14,306 nucleotides of DNA from Acidobacteriota bacterium (GTDB lineage: Bacteria; Acidobacteriota; Aminicenantia; UBA2199). Where the stretch lies: contig JAKAGC010000025.1 of the NCBI GenBank assembly GCA_021817755.1, positions 1 to 14,306 of the forward strand, given 5' to 3'. The notes below the pieces were generated by a model. It was not told the DNA's origin. It did not search any database and worked only from the letters and a program-made list of their open reading frames with translations. Positions 8,363-14,306 of this stretch are shown piece after piece. The first letter of the stretch is position 1; each line of letters opens with the position of its first letter. Position numbers and translations under genes: made by a program.

Positions 8363-8405
8363 ATATTTCCAATAAATCGGAAATATTCCAATTTATTTTT
8401 TTTTT
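8363..8405 (+). terminator. Intrinsic terminator with an overlapping alternative hairpin
   Basis: AATAAATCGGAA (8371-8382) pairs with TTCCAATTTATT (8386-8397) around a 3-nt loop with one mismatch, and runs into a tract of ten T (8396-8405). This is a good Rho-independent terminator, about 125 bp after dprA. Overlapping it, ATATTTCC (8363-8370) can pair perfectly with GGAAATAT (8379-8386), which would exclude the terminator stem. It may simply end the dprA transcript or act as an attenuator before the receptor gene. Confidence 0.7.
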
Positions 8406-8458
8406 AACTTCTACTGAAAAAACTTATCATATCTTCATTATGAAAACTTGGCTATTTG

Positions 8459-8471
8459 GCAAATAATTTGC
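8459..8471. promoter_or_regulatory. 13-bp palindrome upstream of the receptor gene (possible operator)
   Basis: GCAAATAATTTGC is a perfect odd palindrome 23 bp before the receptor's start codon. A weak candidate promoter, CTGAAA (8414-8419) and CATTAT (8436-8441), lies just upstream, so the palindrome would fall in the early transcribed region. The role is inferred from position only. Confidence 0.3.
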
Positions 8472-8493
8472 TTCCAATCTTATGAGGTGAAAT

Positions 8494-10530
8494 ATGAAAC
8501 GGCCAGGTGTTTTGATATGGGCTCTTACTATAATGATGATTTTCATCGAGTCTGTTTATCCACAGGTCAAGGATGTGAAAGCAGAAGCCAAACTTGATCA
8601 AATGAGTCTCGATGAGTTGTTAAATATATGTGTTATCGTGGCAGGAAATAGACCTCAGAAAATTTCTGAGGCTCCGGCTATTGTCAGCGTTATAACTGCA
8701 CAAGAAATTCGAGAAATGGGTTTTTCAAATCTATATGAAATACTCAGTTTTGTACCTGGAATCAATATTACTGAAACATACTATGGCTCCACCATGATTA
8801 ACTGTCGGGGGCAGCTTCAAACTCATTATAATAATAAAAGTTTACTTCTCTTGAATAATCATCCCCTTTTCGACAGCACATACGGCAATTATTTCTTGGA
8901 GCAAATCCCAATAGATATAATTAAACGTATCGAAATTATTAGGGGACCCGGTTCGGTTCTTTATGGAACGAATGCATATAGCGGAGTAATAAAAATTATT
9001 ACTAAATCCCCCCATGAAATGAATGGAGGAAAAGTAAGCTTTGCAACCGGTTCTTTCAATACAATTTCTCCCACTTTTACCTTTGGTAAAGATTATAAAG
9101 ATTTTAGTCTTGCAGCCAGCATCAGTTTAGTGGATTCCAAAGGGTGGCCATTTAAATTGGATAGAGATGAAGAGGGGCGATCTGGCTCCCTTAATTATGA
9201 AAATGATTATTTAAATGGGATGATTTCGCTAAAATATAAAAAACTGACATCCAATTTTTGTTTTTTCAATTCGAGCCGTGATAAAATGGGAATAATAGGT
9301 ACATTTGCTTCTACTGGGAAGCGGGATTTTACTGGTTTTTCAGGTGATATTTCATTGCCGGTTATTTCTGGGAAAAAACTCTCATTAAATGTTTATGGTA
9401 ATTTTGATTCAATTAAGCGGAAAGAGTTATTCGACTGGTATCCCCCGTTTGAAGGGCTTAAAGAGTTAGGTATCGGTGAAAAAGAAGAGATGAAAAGCAA
9501 TGGGTCCAAAACAGGAGTTGAAATTCAGGGCTTATATAACCTCGGAGAAAAGGTCCGTTTTACCGGAGGAATCTCTTATGAATATCTTTATACAGCCCCT
9601 CAAATATTCTATAAATATGGAACCGATATTATTTCTCCTTTCGGTTCAAGCACTTACCTAGAAAGCCATACATCATACGATATAGCCGGATACCTTCAAG
9701 TTGAAGCGGATATTACAAAACAAATCGGTGCTATTGCCGGGATGAGATATACCAGGAATAAAATTTATGGTTCTAAATTCGTTCCACGAATGGGAATTAT
9801 CCTGAAAACCAATGATAAACTGGCTTTGAAAATTTTGTATGGTGAGGCTTTTCGTAACCCATACTTTTTTGAAAAATACGTAGATACCAAAAATGTGTTA
9901 TATGGAGATGAAAATCTTTTACCGGAACATATCAAAACCCTAGATATTGGAATAGACTTTCTTTTCTCGCCTAAAAACAGTTTGCGTGTGAATGTATTCT
10001 TTACTTCAACAAAAGATGAGATCACTCGTGATATAATTTTGGAACTTGGTTCGAACGGGCAAAATATAAATATTGCACGGTATGTTAATGGTAAAGGTAA
10101 TAATTATCAGGGTATTGAAGGCGAAATAAAAGGCTCTTTTGTAAAAAACCTTGAATACCAGGCGAATGTGTCATGGGTTACCGGAATCAAACATGATCTC
10201 GATAATACTATCGAGTTTATTCCTGAATTTTCTATGAATTATGGATTCAATTGGGAAATTGACCGCAATTTATCATTGAATAATATCCTTCAATATATCG
10301 GCCCAAGAGAAGGAATACTTACAGATAACACTAAATTTAAAACAGCCGGTTATACTCTTATCAATTCTATACTCAGTTATAGACCTTCCGACTCAGTAAT
10401 ATTGCAACTGGAGGGGAAAAATTTACTTAACACTCATTATTTCCATCCTGAATATATAAGAAGCGTCATTCCCCAAATTCCCGGAGGTCCTGGAAGAACA
10501 ATTTATTTTAAAATTATATATTATTTTTGA
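8494..10530 (+). CDS. TonB-dependent outer-membrane receptor
   Basis: This is a 678-residue outer-membrane beta-barrel receptor that would import a scarce ligand using proton-motive force delivered by TonB-ExbBD. The N-terminus is a signal peptide (MKRPGVLIWALTIMMIFIES, cleavage likely near residue 23). It is followed by the MSLDELLNI segment common before the plug in CirA/colicin-type receptors. The plug domain (about 55-175) shows SEAPAIVSVITAQEIREMG, YEILSFVPGINI and RIEIIRGPGSVLYGTNAYSG. The rest is alternating barrel strands, ending in a C-terminal aromatic (IIYYF) as expected for barrel assembly. GAGGTG (8484-8489) supports the start. No classical TonB box can be fixed; ICVIVAG (about 46-52) is in the right place and contains an unusual Cys. 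The substrate cannot be deduced. The next gene, 87 bp downstream, has a TonB-like anchor. Confidence 0.92.
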   Translation: MKRPGVLIWALTIMMIFIESVYPQVKDVKAEAKLDQMSLDELLNICVIVAGNRPQKISEAPAIVSVITAQEIREMGFSNLYEILSFVPGINITETYYGSTMINCRGQLQTHYNNKSLLLLNNHPLFDSTYGNYFLEQIPIDIIKRIEIIRGPGSVLYGTNAYSGVIKIITKSPHEMNGGKVSFATGSFNTISPTFTFGKDYKDFSLAASISLVDSKGWPFKLDRDEEGRSGSLNYENDYLNGMISLKYKKLTSNFCFFNSSRDKMGIIGTFASTGKRDFTGFSGDISLPVISGKKLSLNVYGNFDSIKRKELFDWYPPFEGLKELGIGEKEEMKSNGSKTGVEIQGLYNLGEKVRFTGGISYEYLYTAPQIFYKYGTDIISPFGSSTYLESHTSYDIAGYLQVEADITKQIGAIAGMRYTRNKIYGSKFVPRMGIILKTNDKLALKILYGEAFRNPYFFEKYVDTKNVLYGDENLLPEHIKTLDIGIDFLFSPKNSLRVNVFFTSTKDEITRDIILELGSNGQNINIARYVNGKGNNYQGIEGEIKGSFVKNLEYQANVSWVTGIKHDLDNTIEFIPEFSMNYGFNWEIDRNLSLNNILQYIGPREGILTDNTKFKTAGYTLINSILSYRPSDSVILQLEGKNLLNTHYFHPEYIRSVIPQIPGGPGRTIYFKIIYYF

Positions 10531-10555
10531 TAAATTTTTCAGTTAGTTATCGATA

Positions 10556-10585
10556 TTGTTTTTATTTCTATTTTCCTGTTAAAAT
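10556..10585 (+). promoter_or_regulatory. Possible internal promoter before the TonB-anchored protein
   Basis: TTGTTT (10556-10561) is followed after 18 bp by TAAAAT (10580-10585). It lies in the 87-bp gap behind the receptor gene, so the downstream gene may have its own start as well as read-through. AT-richness makes chance matches likely. Confidence 0.35.
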
Positions 10586-10617
10586 AGTAGTGTTAAAAAA
10601 ACAATACGGAGATTTTA

Positions 10618-11919
10618 ATGAAGAAAGATTTATTCAAAAATATTATCACCCCATCTGCTTTACCGGTTGCCTTCTGGAAATATTATATAATCTCGATTGT
10701 AGCCCATATTATCTTTATTTCCATCTTCCTAAGTATTCCAATGGCCCGGCCCAAGGCCATATTAATGCAGGATAAACAAATCTTGCAAAAAAAAATGGGA
10801 GAGGCTTCTTCAAAAAAAAACATCCGGGATTCAATGTTTTCTTCCAATCTACCTGCGGATCGTTTAGCTCATGGAAATTCCCGGAAGCCGCCTGTACAGT
10901 TAGGGGATACTCCTACCGAAGAACCTGCTGAATATATTCTTAATTCAGGAGCCAATGCTGCGAAATCTTCATCGGCGTCTTCATTAAATAATTCTAATAG
11001 CCCATACCAATACGACTTACCCAATTTACCCCAAGATCCCGGAATGCAACAGCTTCTGCAATTATATAATAAGCCCTTTATTCCTACAAAAGAAACATCC
11101 GCTTCCAATTTCCCTTTTGTTCCCCAAGGCAGAAGTACATCTTCATTTGCAAAAATAAAACAGTATATCCAGGAGAAAAAAGAGCTTCCACCTTCTGAAC
11201 TGGTTAAAATTGAAGAACTTATTAATTATTTTAAATACGATTACCCTCAGCCGGAGGATGATCACCCTTTCAGTGTAAATGCGGAACTTGCACCATGCAA
11301 TTGGGAAAAGTCACACTTGTTATTACACATCGGAATCCAGGGTAAAGTTGATCCTTCGGGAATTACCAATAATAATTCCATAATCGCAAGGGAACTCAAA
11401 ACCATTGTTCAATTTGATTCATCACGGATTAAAGCATATCGTCTTATTGGGTTCGGGACACGAAAATCGAAATTCGTTCAAGCCGGATCAGGATGGAGTA
11501 GTGATAAAAATCTTTACATGGGACAATCGGTTACCACTCTTTATGAATTGATCCCGGAAACAAAAAAGGTAAGTGTTAATGAAAAACCCAATGAAAATAA
11601 ACCCGCAAAAAAACGTGAAATCGCCCGTATCGATATCGGGTATAGAGAAATTGAAAAGGGGAAATTGCGATATGTGGGATTAAAGGTGATGGATATTGAA
11701 CCCCGTTTTGCTTCGGATAATTTTAACCTTGCCTCTGCTGCTGCTCAATTCGGGATACTTTTGCTGAACCCTCAGTTTAAAAATTACCGCGCCATCTCAA
11801 ATCTGATTTTACAAGTAGAGGAATCCATTAAAGATGATAAAACCGGAAAGGGCGTGGAGCTCCTTCAATTATTGGAAGCCTATAAAGAGGTTATTAAGAA
11901 TAAATCATCTCGCCGTTAA
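10618..11919 (+). CDS. TonB-like membrane-anchored protein with YfbK-type flanking domains but no vWA domain
   Basis: This 433-residue protein has an unusual architecture. After a short basic cytoplasmic tail comes one membrane helix (about 20-41) containing S26-IVA-H30, the SxxxH spacing found in TonB/TolA transmembrane segments that contact ExbB/ExbD or TolQ/TolR. Residues about 45-150 are a Ser/Pro/Asn/Gln-rich linker. Residues about 150-243 match the N-terminal region of YfbK-type vWA proteins (IKQYIQEKKELPPSELVKIE, INYFKYDYPQP, LLLHIGIQGK). Residues about 258-425 match the YfbK C-terminal region (ELKTIVQFDSSRIKAYRLIG, SVTTLYELIP, ASAAAQFGILL). The roughly 200-residue vWA domain with its DxSxS metal site, expected between them, is replaced by about 14 residues. 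No TonB C-terminal domain is recognised. GGAG (10608-10611) supports the start. Placement after the receptor suggests a linked role, but function is unknown. Confidence 0.75.
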   Translation: MKKDLFKNIITPSALPVAFWKYYIISIVAHIIFISIFLSIPMARPKAILMQDKQILQKKMGEASSKKNIRDSMFSSNLPADRLAHGNSRKPPVQLGDTPTEEPAEYILNSGANAAKSSSASSLNNSNSPYQYDLPNLPQDPGMQQLLQLYNKPFIPTKETSASNFPFVPQGRSTSSFAKIKQYIQEKKELPPSELVKIEELINYFKYDYPQPEDDHPFSVNAELAPCNWEKSHLLLHIGIQGKVDPSGITNNNSIIARELKTIVQFDSSRIKAYRLIGFGTRKSKFVQAGSGWSSDKNLYMGQSVTTLYELIPETKKVSVNEKPNENKPAKKREIARIDIGYREIEKGKLRYVGLKVMDIEPRFASDNFNLASAAAQFGILLLNPQFKNYRAISNLILQVEESIKDDKTGKGVELLQLLEAYKEVIKNKSSRR

Positions 11920-11926
11920 ATACAAT

Positions 11927-11959
11927 AAAAAAGCAGAAATTCGTTTAAACGTTTTCTAC
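11927..11959 (-). terminator. Intrinsic terminator of the metalloenzyme-YjbQ unit
   Basis: In the minus-strand RNA, GUAGAAA pairs with UUUCUGC (one G-U pair) and an inner CGTTT/AAACG adds to the stem across a small bulge. Six T follow (11927-11932 on the plus strand as A). It lies about 30 bp after the YjbQ stop. On the plus strand the hairpin has no T-run, so it would serve the receptor unit poorly. Confidence 0.6.
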
Positions 11960-11991
11960 TCAAACATTATCCATGTGAATGTCTCTATTAT

Positions 11992-12408
11992 TTATTCACC
12001 GATAATTTTTACCAATACTCGTTTTCTGCGTTTTCCGTCAAATTCACCGTAAATAATTTGTTCCCAGGGTCCAAAATCGAGTTTCCCTTGTGTAACAGCC
12101 ACAACAACTTCCCGCCCCATTACCGTTCGTTTCAAGTGGGCATCGGCATTATCTTCGTAGGTATTGTGTTTGTATTGATTATACGGTTTTTCCGGTGCCA
12201 GACGTTCGAGCCATTTTTCATAATCCTGGTGTAGCCCTTGTTCGTCGTCATTAATGAACACACTCGAAGTAATATGCATTGCATTGCATAGTAAGAGGCC
12301 TTCTGTAATTCCACTTTCTTTAAGACACTCTTCGATTAACGGTGTGATGTTGATTAATTCGCGCCTTTTTTGAATTTCGAACCAAAGTTCTTTACGATAC
12401 GATTTCAT
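11992..12408 (-). CDS. YjbQ/UPF0047 family protein
   Basis: This 138-residue protein has the full usual length of the YjbQ/UPF0047 family. Family landmarks are [16 protein letters not shown] (H45), the [14 protein letters not shown] segment (about 80-93), [20 protein letters not shown] and the C-terminal ending [14 protein letters not shown]. Family members are small cytoplasmic proteins; some are annotated as secondary thiamine-phosphate synthases because of a weak activity, and the true role is uncertain. The ATG at 12408 has AAGGAG at 12414-12419, and its ATGA overlaps the stop of the upstream metalloenzyme gene, so translation is almost certainly coupled. Transcription ends at the terminator near 11930. 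Family membership is certain; function is open. Confidence 0.93.
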   Translation of the reverse strand: MKSYRKELWFEIQKRRELINITPLIEECLKESGITEGLLLCNAMHITSSVFINDDEQGLHQDYEKWLERLAPEKPYNQYKHNTYEDNADAHLKRTVMGREVVVAVTQGKLDFGPWEQIIYGEFDGKRRKRVLVKIIGE

Positions 12409-13397
12409 AAATTCTCCTTAGTAGATAAAGTTGGTGGGATTTCCTGATCGAAATGATCCAATATAGCAGGCGTAACATCGGATAAATTCCGGATTTGTTT
12501 TCTCAACCCGGAACTATTTTGCCCCCAGGTAATTAAAGGGACACTATTTTGAGTATGACCCCGGGTCGAAGCATCTTCGAGGTTCCCATGATCGCTGGTG
12601 AGGAGAAGGGTATCCGTATGGGGATTAAGTCTCGAAAGTAACCGGGCCAGTAGTCTATTCAGCTCTTGTACAAGCTGAACCTGTTCGGCAAATGAACCTC
12701 GGTGCCCCGTCATATCGGTACGAAAATATTCGAACAGAATAAAATCATGCCGCCTGGAAGCTTCAAATAAAATATCCGCTGCTTTTTCCGGTGAAAACTC
12801 CGGTACAGGTAAGCCTTTTTCGATTAACATTTTATTGGTAAATTCCTGGAAAATTGCTTTTTCCGTACGGATATCATTCTCATCAAAGGGCTGTTGTCCC
12901 GCAGCAATCATCATGCAGGTCGTTGCCGATATTCTTCTGCGAAAAAGAGGAGGGAACTCTTCTGAAAAATGAAATTCACCTGTCGGTGCGATATGAATAT
13001 GGGGAGGTTTAAAAAAATGCGAATACACAGGGTAAGCATTGATAAACACAGCATTGAAATTTTTGGCTTTTAAACCTGAGAGCAGATTCTTTTCAATAAT
13101 GATTTGCCGCATGGATTTGTTCGGGTAACTGTCCTTGTGTTGACCCAGCAACAGTGGGATATTTTCCCCAGTATACAGGGATGTTTGACCTGAAGCGCTT
13201 TGTGGGATTCCGGGAACACCAAGCAGCGGATCGATTTTTACAACCGGCGTATTATCGGGAAGAAGTAATGCTCCCTCATAAAATGGAAGATAGGGTGTCT
13301 TTGCTACGAAAAAAGGATTCGCATCTGTCTCCTTTCCGATCCCGACACCATCCAGGAAAATAAAAATCATTCGTTTTGTATGCAGGTCTTGTTTCAT
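12405..13397 (-). CDS. Alkaline-phosphatase-superfamily metalloenzyme (phosphoglycerate mutase/phosphopentomutase-like)
   Basis: This 330-residue protein has the layout of binuclear-metal phosphotransferases of the alkaline phosphatase superfamily. It shows an N-terminal metal ligand in [10 protein letters not shown] (D16), a nucleophile-region motif [15 protein letters not shown] (S67-T72), DMTGHRGSF, and a late metal cluster [20 protein letters not shown] (about 270). Cofactor-independent phosphoglycerate mutases share DHGN-x-E and the GHT-type histidine, but they are much longer (about 510 residues) and carry an inserted domain, so this is a separate, smaller family of unknown substrate. 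The ATG at 13397 is chosen because a strong promoter (-10 at 13419-13424) lies inside the only upstream extension, which would start at a TTG at 13439. The ribosome binding site (AGCGGA) is weak. It is the first gene of a two-gene unit. Confidence 0.85.
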   Translation of the reverse strand: MKQDLHTKRMIFIFLDGVGIGKETDANPFFVAKTPYLPFYEGALLLPDNTPVVKIDPLLGVPGIPQSASGQTSLYTGENIPLLLGQHKDSYPNKSMRQIIIEKNLLSGLKAKNFNAVFINAYPVYSHFFKPPHIHIAPTGEFHFSEEFPPLFRRRISATTCMMIAAGQQPFDENDIRTEKAIFQEFTNKMLIEKGLPVPEFSPEKAADILFEASRRHDFILFEYFRTDMTGHRGSFAEQVQLVQELNRLLARLLSRLNPHTDTLLLTSDHGNLEDASTRGHTQNSVPLITWGQNSSGLRKQIRNLSDVTPAILDHFDQEIPPTLSTKENL

Positions 13398-13418
13398 TAT
13401 TATCCGCTTAAGATTAAT

Positions 13419-13447
13419 ATTATAAAGTGTATCGACCAATAAATCAA
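13419..13447 (-). promoter_or_regulatory. Sigma-70-type promoter of the metalloenzyme-YjbQ unit
   Basis: On the minus strand, TTGATT (13442-13447) is followed after exactly 17 bp by a perfect TATAAT (13419-13424). The predicted start near 13412 gives a leader of only about 15 nt before the ATG at 13397. Confidence 0.75.
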
Positions 13448-13569
13448 CGGGATGATTTCATAAAATTTCGAACATTATCTTTGATTGGTTTTGTAGGATG
13501 AATTCTGAATTCCTTAGTAAGACTGTATTCTTTCGACGCTTCTCTTTAAAAAACGAAATTGTTGAAGTA

Positions 13570-13598
13570 TTGAAATTCATATTTGTGCATGATATACT
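13570..13598 (+). promoter_or_regulatory. Sigma-70-type promoter of the RiPP precursor gene
   Basis: TTGAAA (13570-13575) is separated by 17 bp from TATACT (13593-13598). The predicted transcription start near 13605 gives a leader of about 70 nt. The remaining part of the spacer (13448-13569) shows no gene or clear motif. Confidence 0.7.
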
Positions 13599-13674
13599 GT
13601 TTTTCTTCTAAAATTTTTAATTACCATATCTCATATGTTACGCATTAAATTTACATTTAACGGAGGAATCAAAA

Positions 13675-13926
13675 ATGAAACCCAAAAAACACACTCTAAA
13701 ATTACAGTTAAAGAAAGAGACCGTTTCAGATCTGAATGGAAATGAAATGGGCAATGCAAAAGGCGGTGCATCAGGTTATACCCTTTGTTATACCTATTGT
13801 CCGACTTTACCAACTTATTGTCCATGTCATACTCAGAATGCAACGGATTGTGTAAGCTGCGTACCGTGCGTATCGGTTCAAACCGGATGTTATCCAGTTT
13901 GTACTGTGCCTGCATGCCCCGCATAG
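13675..13926 (+). CDS. Double-glycine-leader RiPP precursor, class I lanthipeptide-like, Cys/Thr-rich core
   Basis: This 83-residue precursor peptide has a two-part layout. Residues 1-31 form a leader rich in Lys/Leu (TLKLQLKKETVSDLN, then NEMGNAKGG), closely resembling the KLxLKKxTIxxLN...EMxxIKGG leaders of Bacteroidota class I lanthipeptides and related GG-type natural products. Cleavage is predicted after Gly30-Gly31. The 52-residue core has 10 Cys (38, 42, 49, 51, 59, 62, 65, 72, 76, 81) and 11 Ser/Thr, with T-x-C at 36-38, 40-42, 47-49, 57-59 and 70-72, plus many Pro and Tyr and almost no charge. Such Thr/Cys pairs would suit (methyl)lanthionine rings; disulfides or another modification are alternatives. 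The ATG has GGAGG at 13662-13666. The gene stands alone with its own promoter and terminator, and no synthetase, cyclase or transporter is in the window. Confidence 0.82.
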   Translation: MKPKKHTLKLQLKKETVSDLNGNEMGNAKGGASGYTLCYTYCPTLPTYCPCHTQNATDCVSCVPCVSVQTGCYPVCTVPACPA

Positions 13927-13999
13927 AAAATATTTCCGAAAATGATTTGAAAGCTTTCGTTGAGTATTAAAGAAACGGAAGCAAAATAAAGCTCTATAT

Positions 14000-14044
14000 A
14001 AACCTCTTCCTGTGTTATTTGAAAATACGGGAAGAGGTTTTCTA
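14000..14044 (+). terminator. Intrinsic terminator of the RiPP precursor gene
   Basis: AAACCTCTTCCTGT pairs with ACGGGAAGAGGTTT (14 pairs, one G-U). The stem is extended by ATTT/AAAT across a 3-nt bulge, and the right arm runs into TTTTCT. It lies about 75 bp after the precursor's stop codon. Confidence 0.7.
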
Positions 14045-14134
14045 TACAATTTATGCTATAAAAAAGAATCAAATGTATTAAGGGGTATAAAATCTTAAAA
14101 ACTGATTAAAGTTCCATTTCTCTCAATTTCTTAG

Positions 14135-14172
14135 AAAAAAAAGAGTGAGGAGCAGATAAATCCACTCCCCAC
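14135..14172 (-). terminator. Intrinsic terminator of the C1A peptidase gene
   Basis: In the minus-strand RNA, GUGGGGAG (14165-14172) pairs fully with CUCCUCAC (14145-14152; one G-U pair) around a 12-nt loop. It is followed by UCUUUUUUUU (A-run at 14135-14142). It lies 22 bp after the peptidase stop codon and supports that reading frame as a real gene. Confidence 0.75.
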
Positions 14173-14193
14173 AGGTGTATATTGTGTAGGTTA

Positions 14194-14306
14194 TTAGTAG
14201 ACTAAGTAGTTTCCGCCGGTTCCGATATTACTTACACCGTAAACGATCCACATCAATCCGCTTTCGCCCCAGCTTTTTCCCCAGGAATTTTTCATACGCC
14301 ATGCAT
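14194..14306 (-). CDS. Papain-family (C1A) cysteine peptidase, C-terminal fragment (gene cut by window edge)
   Basis: The last 37 codons of a gene entering from the right edge read AWRMKNSWGKSWGESGLMWI and then a short tail ending in GNYLVY. The W-x-x-KNSWG-x-xWGE-x-G pattern is the hallmark of the catalytic-Asn region of papain-type (C1A) peptidases; Asn of KNSWG orients the active-site His. The catalytic Cys and His, any signal peptide and any extra domains lie outside the window. A double TAA stop (14191-14196) and a strong terminator follow. The gene is convergent with the RiPP precursor. Whether the peptidase has anything to do with the precursor's leader cannot be judged; leader removal at GG sites is usually done by C39 peptidases, a related papain-like fold. 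Confidence 0.75.
   Translation of the reverse strand, partial: AWRMKNSWGKSWGESGLMWIVYGVSNIGTGGNYLVY

Noticed and set aside
8248..8493. Cobalamin or other known riboswitch before the receptor gene
   Set aside because: No recognisable B12-box or other conserved riboswitch core was seen; only the alternative hairpins are reported.
13398..13439. Upstream TTG start for the metalloenzyme gene
   Set aside because: The -10 box TATAAT (13419-13424) lies within this extension, so it would not be transcribed in full.

Overview
The window looks like a chromosomal segment of a low-GC, Gram-negative bacterium. An outer-membrane TonB-dependent receptor and a TonB-like inner-membrane anchor imply two membranes. 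The AddA/AddB-type helicase-nuclease genes and the RiPP leader peptide resemble those of the Bacteroidota/FCB group. However, most genes have a GGAGG-type ribosome binding site, and several promoters have the TTGACA/TATAAT form with 17-18 bp spacers. Both traits are atypical of true Bacteroidota, so an FCB-related or candidate phylum is more likely. This placement is inference; there is no rRNA or marker gene in the window.

Layout. (1) At the left edge, on the minus strand, is the start of a Gln-rich PspA/IM30-like coiled-coil gene with its own promoter. (2) Positions 492-6660, minus strand, hold an addA-addB pair for double-strand-break end processing, driven by a clear promoter near 6700. 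(3) Divergently, 6876-8247 on the plus strand holds an HU/IHF-like gene followed by dprA (competence/recombination mediator). Together (2) and (3) form a DNA-recombination neighbourhood. (4) An AT-rich spacer (8248-8493) carries a strong intrinsic terminator and an overlapping alternative hairpin. (5) Positions 8494-11919, plus strand, hold a TonB-dependent receptor followed by an unusual protein. Its N-terminus is a TonB/TolA-like membrane anchor with an SxxxH motif. Its periplasmic part resembles the two flanking regions of YfbK-type von Willebrand factor proteins, joined directly with the central vWA domain absent. (6) Convergently, 11992-13397 on the minus strand is a two-gene unit with an ATGA overlap: an alkaline-phosphatase-superfamily metalloenzyme and a YjbQ/UPF0047 protein, with its own promoter and terminator. 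(7) Positions 13675-13926, plus strand, encode a small double-glycine-leader RiPP precursor. Its core has 10 Cys and 11 Ser/Thr, with repeated T-x-C motifs. It has its own promoter, strong RBS and terminator. (8) At the right edge, minus strand, is the 3' end of a papain-family (C1A) cysteine peptidase gene followed by an intrinsic terminator.

The two most novel signals are the Cys/Thr-rich, class I lanthipeptide-like precursor with no modification enzyme visible in the window, and the receptor plus TonB-anchored, vWA-less YfbK-like protein, which could be an unconventional outer-membrane energy-transduction or sensing pair. No tRNA, rRNA, CRISPR array or insertion sequence was recognised.
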